Positions 61,599 through 64,000 of a stretch of DNA of 64,000 bases are shown one piece after another. The stretch's first letter is position 1. Each line of letters opens with the position of its first letter. Origin of the DNA: Dehalococcoidia bacterium. Lineage in GTDB: Bacteria > Chloroflexota > Dehalococcoidia > SM23-28-2 > RBG-16-64-32. The translations under genes were made by a program, and so were the position numbers. The DNA lies in assembly GCA_030649945.1 (NCBI GenBank), contig JAUSFE010000084.1, forward strand, positions 1 to 64,000, in the 5' to 3' direction. A model generated the notes under the pieces. That model saw nothing but the letters and a program-made list of their open reading frames with translations. It made no database searches and was not told the origin of the DNA.

Positions 61599-62481
61599 GC
61601 GCCATCTCCTCGATGCCGTCGTTGATCGTCATTTGGGCCGTGAAACCCTGTTTTTCCAGCTTGCTGAAGTCCACCCGGTAGTCCCGCTTATCAGGGTCCT
61701 CGCCGTCCTCCGATATCTGGAGGCGGCACCCGAGGCGTTCAGCGATGCGCGCCGCCAGCTCTCCCTTGGTCAGGTTCAGCGCCTCCGCCCCCAGGTTGTA
61801 CACCCCGTCCCGCATCCGCTCCGCGTTGTCGATGGCGAACAGGATGGCCCGGGCGAAGTCCCGCACGTGGATGAACGCCCGCAGGAAGTGCGGCTGATAC
61901 ACCACAATCACGCCCTCGTTCAGGGCCCGGTACATGAAGTTGTTGAACAGCAGATCCAGCCGCAGCTGCGGTGACAGGCCGAAGGCAGTCGCCGGCCGCA
62001 GGACCACCGCGTTGCCTTTCTCCAGCACCAGCTTCTCCGCCTCCAGCTTGGTGGACCCGTACAGAGTGAGGGGTTGGGGCTCCATCTCCTCTGTGCAGAG
62101 GCCGTCCGGGACCGACCCGTAATTGCTGAGGCTGGAAGGGAACACGATGAGCTGGGCCGGGCTGCGGGCGGCGGTCAGGTTCAAAGTCCCGCCCACATTC
62201 ACTTCGCGCGCCAGCCAAGGGTCGCGCTCACAGGCCGGGTAGCCGACCACGGCCGCCAGGTGGACGGCCACATCGGCGCCGCGCAGCGCTTCCTCCACCG
62301 CCCGCCGGTCGCGGACATCGCCGCGCTGGAACTCCAGCCTGGGGTTCGCAAGCAGCGGAACAAGGGGCGCGCCCGGCTTGCGCAGGCTGTCCAGCACCCG
62401 CACCTCGCAGTCCCGCGCCAGCAGCTCCTGCACCAGCACGCAGCCCACATATCCGGCGCCGCCGGTGACCAGTACTCGCAT
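61543..62481 (-). CDS. NAD-dependent epimerase/dehydratase
   Basis: 312 residues, extended SDR: TGGAGYVGCVLVQELLA (about 7-23), HLAAVVGYPACERDP, Ser region FPSSLSNYGS, Tyr/Lys in LYGSTKLEAEKLVL. The group includes nucleotide-sugar epimerases acting on CDP- and GDP-sugars. The last about 18 residues overlap the kinase gene. Substrate unknown; location between the heptose kinase and a fucose-synthase paralogue suggests a GDP-heptose derivative. ATG start 2 bases after the preceding stop. Confidence 0.85.
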   Translation of the reverse strand: MRVLVTGGAGYVGCVLVQELLARDCEVRVLDSLRKPGAPLVPLLANPRLEFQRGDVRDRRAVEEALRGADVAVHLAAVVGYPACERDPWLAREVNVGGTLNLTAARSPAQLIVFPSSLSNYGSVPDGLCTEEMEPQPLTLYGSTKLEAEKLVLEKGNAVVLRPATAFGLSPQLRLDLLFNNFMYRALNEGVIVVYQPHFLRAFIHVRDFARAILFAIDNAERMRDGVYNLGAEALNLTKGELAARIAERLGCRLQISEDGEDPDKRDYRVDFSKLEKQGFTAQMTINDGIEEMARGLQVISLPNPYSNASYY

Positions 62482-62483
62482 GC

Positions 62484-63437
62484 TTATACCGCCAGCCGCG
62501 CCGTGGCGCGGTTCAGCCGGTACCAGGCCACCGTCTTCTCCAGCCCCGGGCGCAGGCCGGTCTCCGCCCGCCAGCCCAGGTCTCGCTCCGCCTTGCTCAC
62601 GTCGAAGCAGCGCACCGGCTGGCCCTCGGGCTGGCTATCGTCCCAGACGATCTCGCCGCGAAAGTTCACCACCTCCACCAGCGCCTCCACCAGCTCGCGG
62701 ATGGAGGTCTCTATGCCGGACGAGATATTGACCAGCTCGGCGCCTTCGTACCGCTGCGCGGCCAGGAGCATGCCCCTCGCGACGTCCTCGACGTATACGA
62801 AGTCCCGCGTCGGCCTGCCGCTGCCCCAGACGGCGGCCTGCTCGTCGCCGGATGCGGCGGCGTCCACGAACTTGCGCACCAGCGCCGGCACCACGTGGGA
62901 GGCGCGCAGGTCGAAGTTGTCGTTCGGGCCGTAGACGTTGCCGGGGACGGTAATTACGGAGTTGAAACCGTACTGCTGGTAGTAGGCCTGCGACTGGATA
63001 TGCAGGAGGCGCTTGGCCAGCGAGTAAGGGGCGCTCTCCGGCTGCGGTGGGCCGTCCCAGAAGCTGGCCTCCTTAAGGGGCATGGGGGCGTCCTGGGGGT
63101 AGCCGCAGCCGGCCCCGGCGGCCACGAACTTCTTCAGGCCGAACCGCTGCCCCAGATGCAGCAAGAACGTCCCCATCGTCAGGTTCTGGTAGAAGAACTC
63201 GGCCGGCCTGTCCTTGTTGGCCCCTATCCCGCCCACCAGACCGGCCACGTGAAATAGGATCTCCGGGCGCGTGTCCTCGTACAGGAGGGCGACCTCGCTT
63301 TCGCGAGTGAGGTCGTAGTCGTGGGAGCGGACCACGAACGGCTCGCACCCCTCGGCCCTCAGGGCCTGCACCACGTGCGAGCCGATGAACCCGCCGCCGC
63401 CGGTAACGACTACCCGCTTGCCTGAGAAATAAGACAT
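62484..63437 (-). CDS. GDP-L-fucose-synthase-like epimerase/reductase, copy 2
   Basis: 317 residues: TGGGGFIGSHVVQALRAEG (about 11-29), HVAGLVGGIGANKDRPAEFFY, GAGCGYPQDAP, Tyr/Lys in YSLAKRLLHIQ. Same family and plan as 55285-56265, from which it differs throughout, so the duplication is not recent. In Campylobacter and Yersinia, homologues (WcaG/MlghC-like) convert GDP-4-keto-6-deoxyheptose. I start at ATG 63437 (GGAGGAAG upstream); the open frame to 63890 is the overlap with gmhA. Confidence 0.88.
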   Translation of the reverse strand: MSYFSGKRVVVTGGGGFIGSHVVQALRAEGCEPFVVRSHDYDLTRESEVALLYEDTRPEILFHVAGLVGGIGANKDRPAEFFYQNLTMGTFLLHLGQRFGLKKFVAAGAGCGYPQDAPMPLKEASFWDGPPQPESAPYSLAKRLLHIQSQAYYQQYGFNSVITVPGNVYGPNDNFDLRASHVVPALVRKFVDAAASGDEQAAVWGSGRPTRDFVYVEDVARGMLLAAQRYEGAELVNISSGIETSIRELVEALVEVVNFRGEIVWDDSQPEGQPVRCFDVSKAERDLGWRAETGLRPGLEKTVAWYRLNRATARLAV

Positions 63438-64000
63438 TCGCTTTCTTCCTCCATTTCGGCGCCGAGCATGCGCTCGACGAGATAGCAGATGACATGGCCG
63501 ATGGCGATGTGCGCCTCCTGGATGCGCTGAGTGTTGGCGCTGGGCACGCGGATCGCAATGTCTGTCAGGTCCGCCAGCGGCCCGGGACCGTCGCCGGTAA
63601 GCCCCACGGTAGCCAGGCCCGCGCGGGCTGCCGCGGTCAGCGCCCGCAGTACGTTCTGCGAGCGTCCGCTCGTGCTGATGGCCAACACCACGTCGCCCGG
63701 GCGGCCCCGCGCCTCCACCTGCCGCTGGAACACCGTCTCGTAGCCGAAGTCGTTGCCCAGGGCAGTCAGGGCAGAGGTATCTGTCGTCAGCGCCAGCGCC
63801 GCCAGCGCGGGCCTCTGCCGGCCGTTCATCCGGCCCACCAGTTCCGCCGCCAGGTGCTGGCAGTCGGCGGCGGAGCCGCCGTTGCCGCACAGCATTAGCT
63901 TGCCCCCTTGGGTCAGGCTGCAGACGATGAGTGCGGCGGCGGCCAGGATCGCCTCACCGCAGGACTCTGCGCTGCGGCGTTGCACCACAGCGGACTCCGT
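63410..64000 (-). CDS. gmhA: Phosphoheptose isomerase, 5' end cut by the window
   Basis: SIS-domain isomerase that converts sedoheptulose 7-phosphate to D-glycero-D-manno-heptose 7-phosphate, the first step of ADP/GDP-heptose synthesis. 193-197 residues are visible: LCGNGGSAADCQHLAAELVG, LTTDTSALTALGNDFGYE, ISTSGRSQNVLRAL, and QEAHIAIGHVICYLVE with the zinc/active-site Gln-Glu-His. Frame remains open to 64000. A GTG at 63988 could start it, but about 15-30 more residues are expected, so the start is probably outside. The 3' end overlaps the reductase start by 28 bases. Confidence 0.92.
   Translation of the reverse strand, partial: TESAVVQRRSAESCGEAILAAAALIVCSLTQGGKLMLCGNGGSAADCQHLAAELVGRMNGRQRPALAALALTTDTSALTALGNDFGYETVFQRQVEARGRPGDVVLAISTSGRSQNVLRALTAAARAGLATVGLTGDGPGPLADLTDIAIRVPSANTQRIQEAHIAIGHVICYLVERMLGAEMEEESECLISQASG

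Overview
The window is 64 kb of high-GC DNA, densely coding, with many GTG/TTG starts and many 1-4 base stop/start overlaps. Gene content is that of an aerobic, probably free-living bacterium. The combination of a three-gene succinate dehydrogenase with one large membrane anchor, a two-subunit class I fumarase, DUF1616, DUF4012, an LPXTG-type surface protein and tig-clpP-clpX suggests Chloroflexota, possibly a Dehalococcoidia/SAR202-like lineage. This placement is inference from gene style; no marker gene proves it. There is no rRNA, transposase, phage gene or CRISPR array. One tRNA (Ser-TGA) is present.

Layout. 0.1-12.2 kb (+): aspS; an oligopeptide-type ABC importer lacking its ATPases; the tig-clpP-clpX protein-quality operon; tlyA, nadK and a Nudix hydrolase. 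12.3-26 kb: a nearly complete TCA-cycle block, with sdhCAB on + and, mostly on -, the fumarase subunits, mdh, icd and acnA. Mixed in are an MBL hydrolase, an HD-GYP protein and a four-helix-bundle gene sitting as a cassette between sdhC and sdhA. 26.3-34.8 kb: a stand-alone Lrp/AsnC ligand domain, a family 5 uracil-DNA glycosylase, the tRNA, and a signalling region (fused histidine kinase/response regulator, further regulators, a secreted HExxH protein). 34.8-37.5 kb: a 99-bp tandem repeat array, a small membrane protein, an LPRTG-anchored Ig-like protein and a CPBP protease. 37.7-64 kb: a large surface-polysaccharide locus in two convergent arms (+ 37.9-49.6 kb, - 50.0-64 kb). It holds a flippase fused to a GT2, glycosyltransferases, sugar dehydrogenases and epimerases, a DegT aminotransferase, and GmhA and HddA of the ADP/GDP-heptose route with two fucose-synthase-like reductases. 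The product is therefore likely to contain heptose or 6-deoxyheptose.

The most unusual aspect is the amount of short palindromic and tandem repeat DNA and what it has done to genes. It is inserted in frame inside tlyA and forms its C-terminal tail, supplies stop codons (aspS, uracil-DNA glycosylase), surrounds a duplicated gene end, forms a 17 x 7-bp array leading into a promoter, and forms a 99-bp tandem family at two loci. A second theme is regulation. There are well-formed sigma70-type promoters that put the start codon at +1 (leaderless aspS and tig), and two neighbouring operons (36.0 and 37.9 kb) whose TTGACA promoters are followed by a folded leader and a hairpin plus T-run before the ribosome site, i.e. 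candidate attenuators or riboswitches that match no class I know. Other oddities are a UDP-glucose-dehydrogenase-like enzyme without its catalytic Cys, an HD-GYP protein without the His of its HD pair, and a kinase-regulator fusion that keeps an internal ribosome site.
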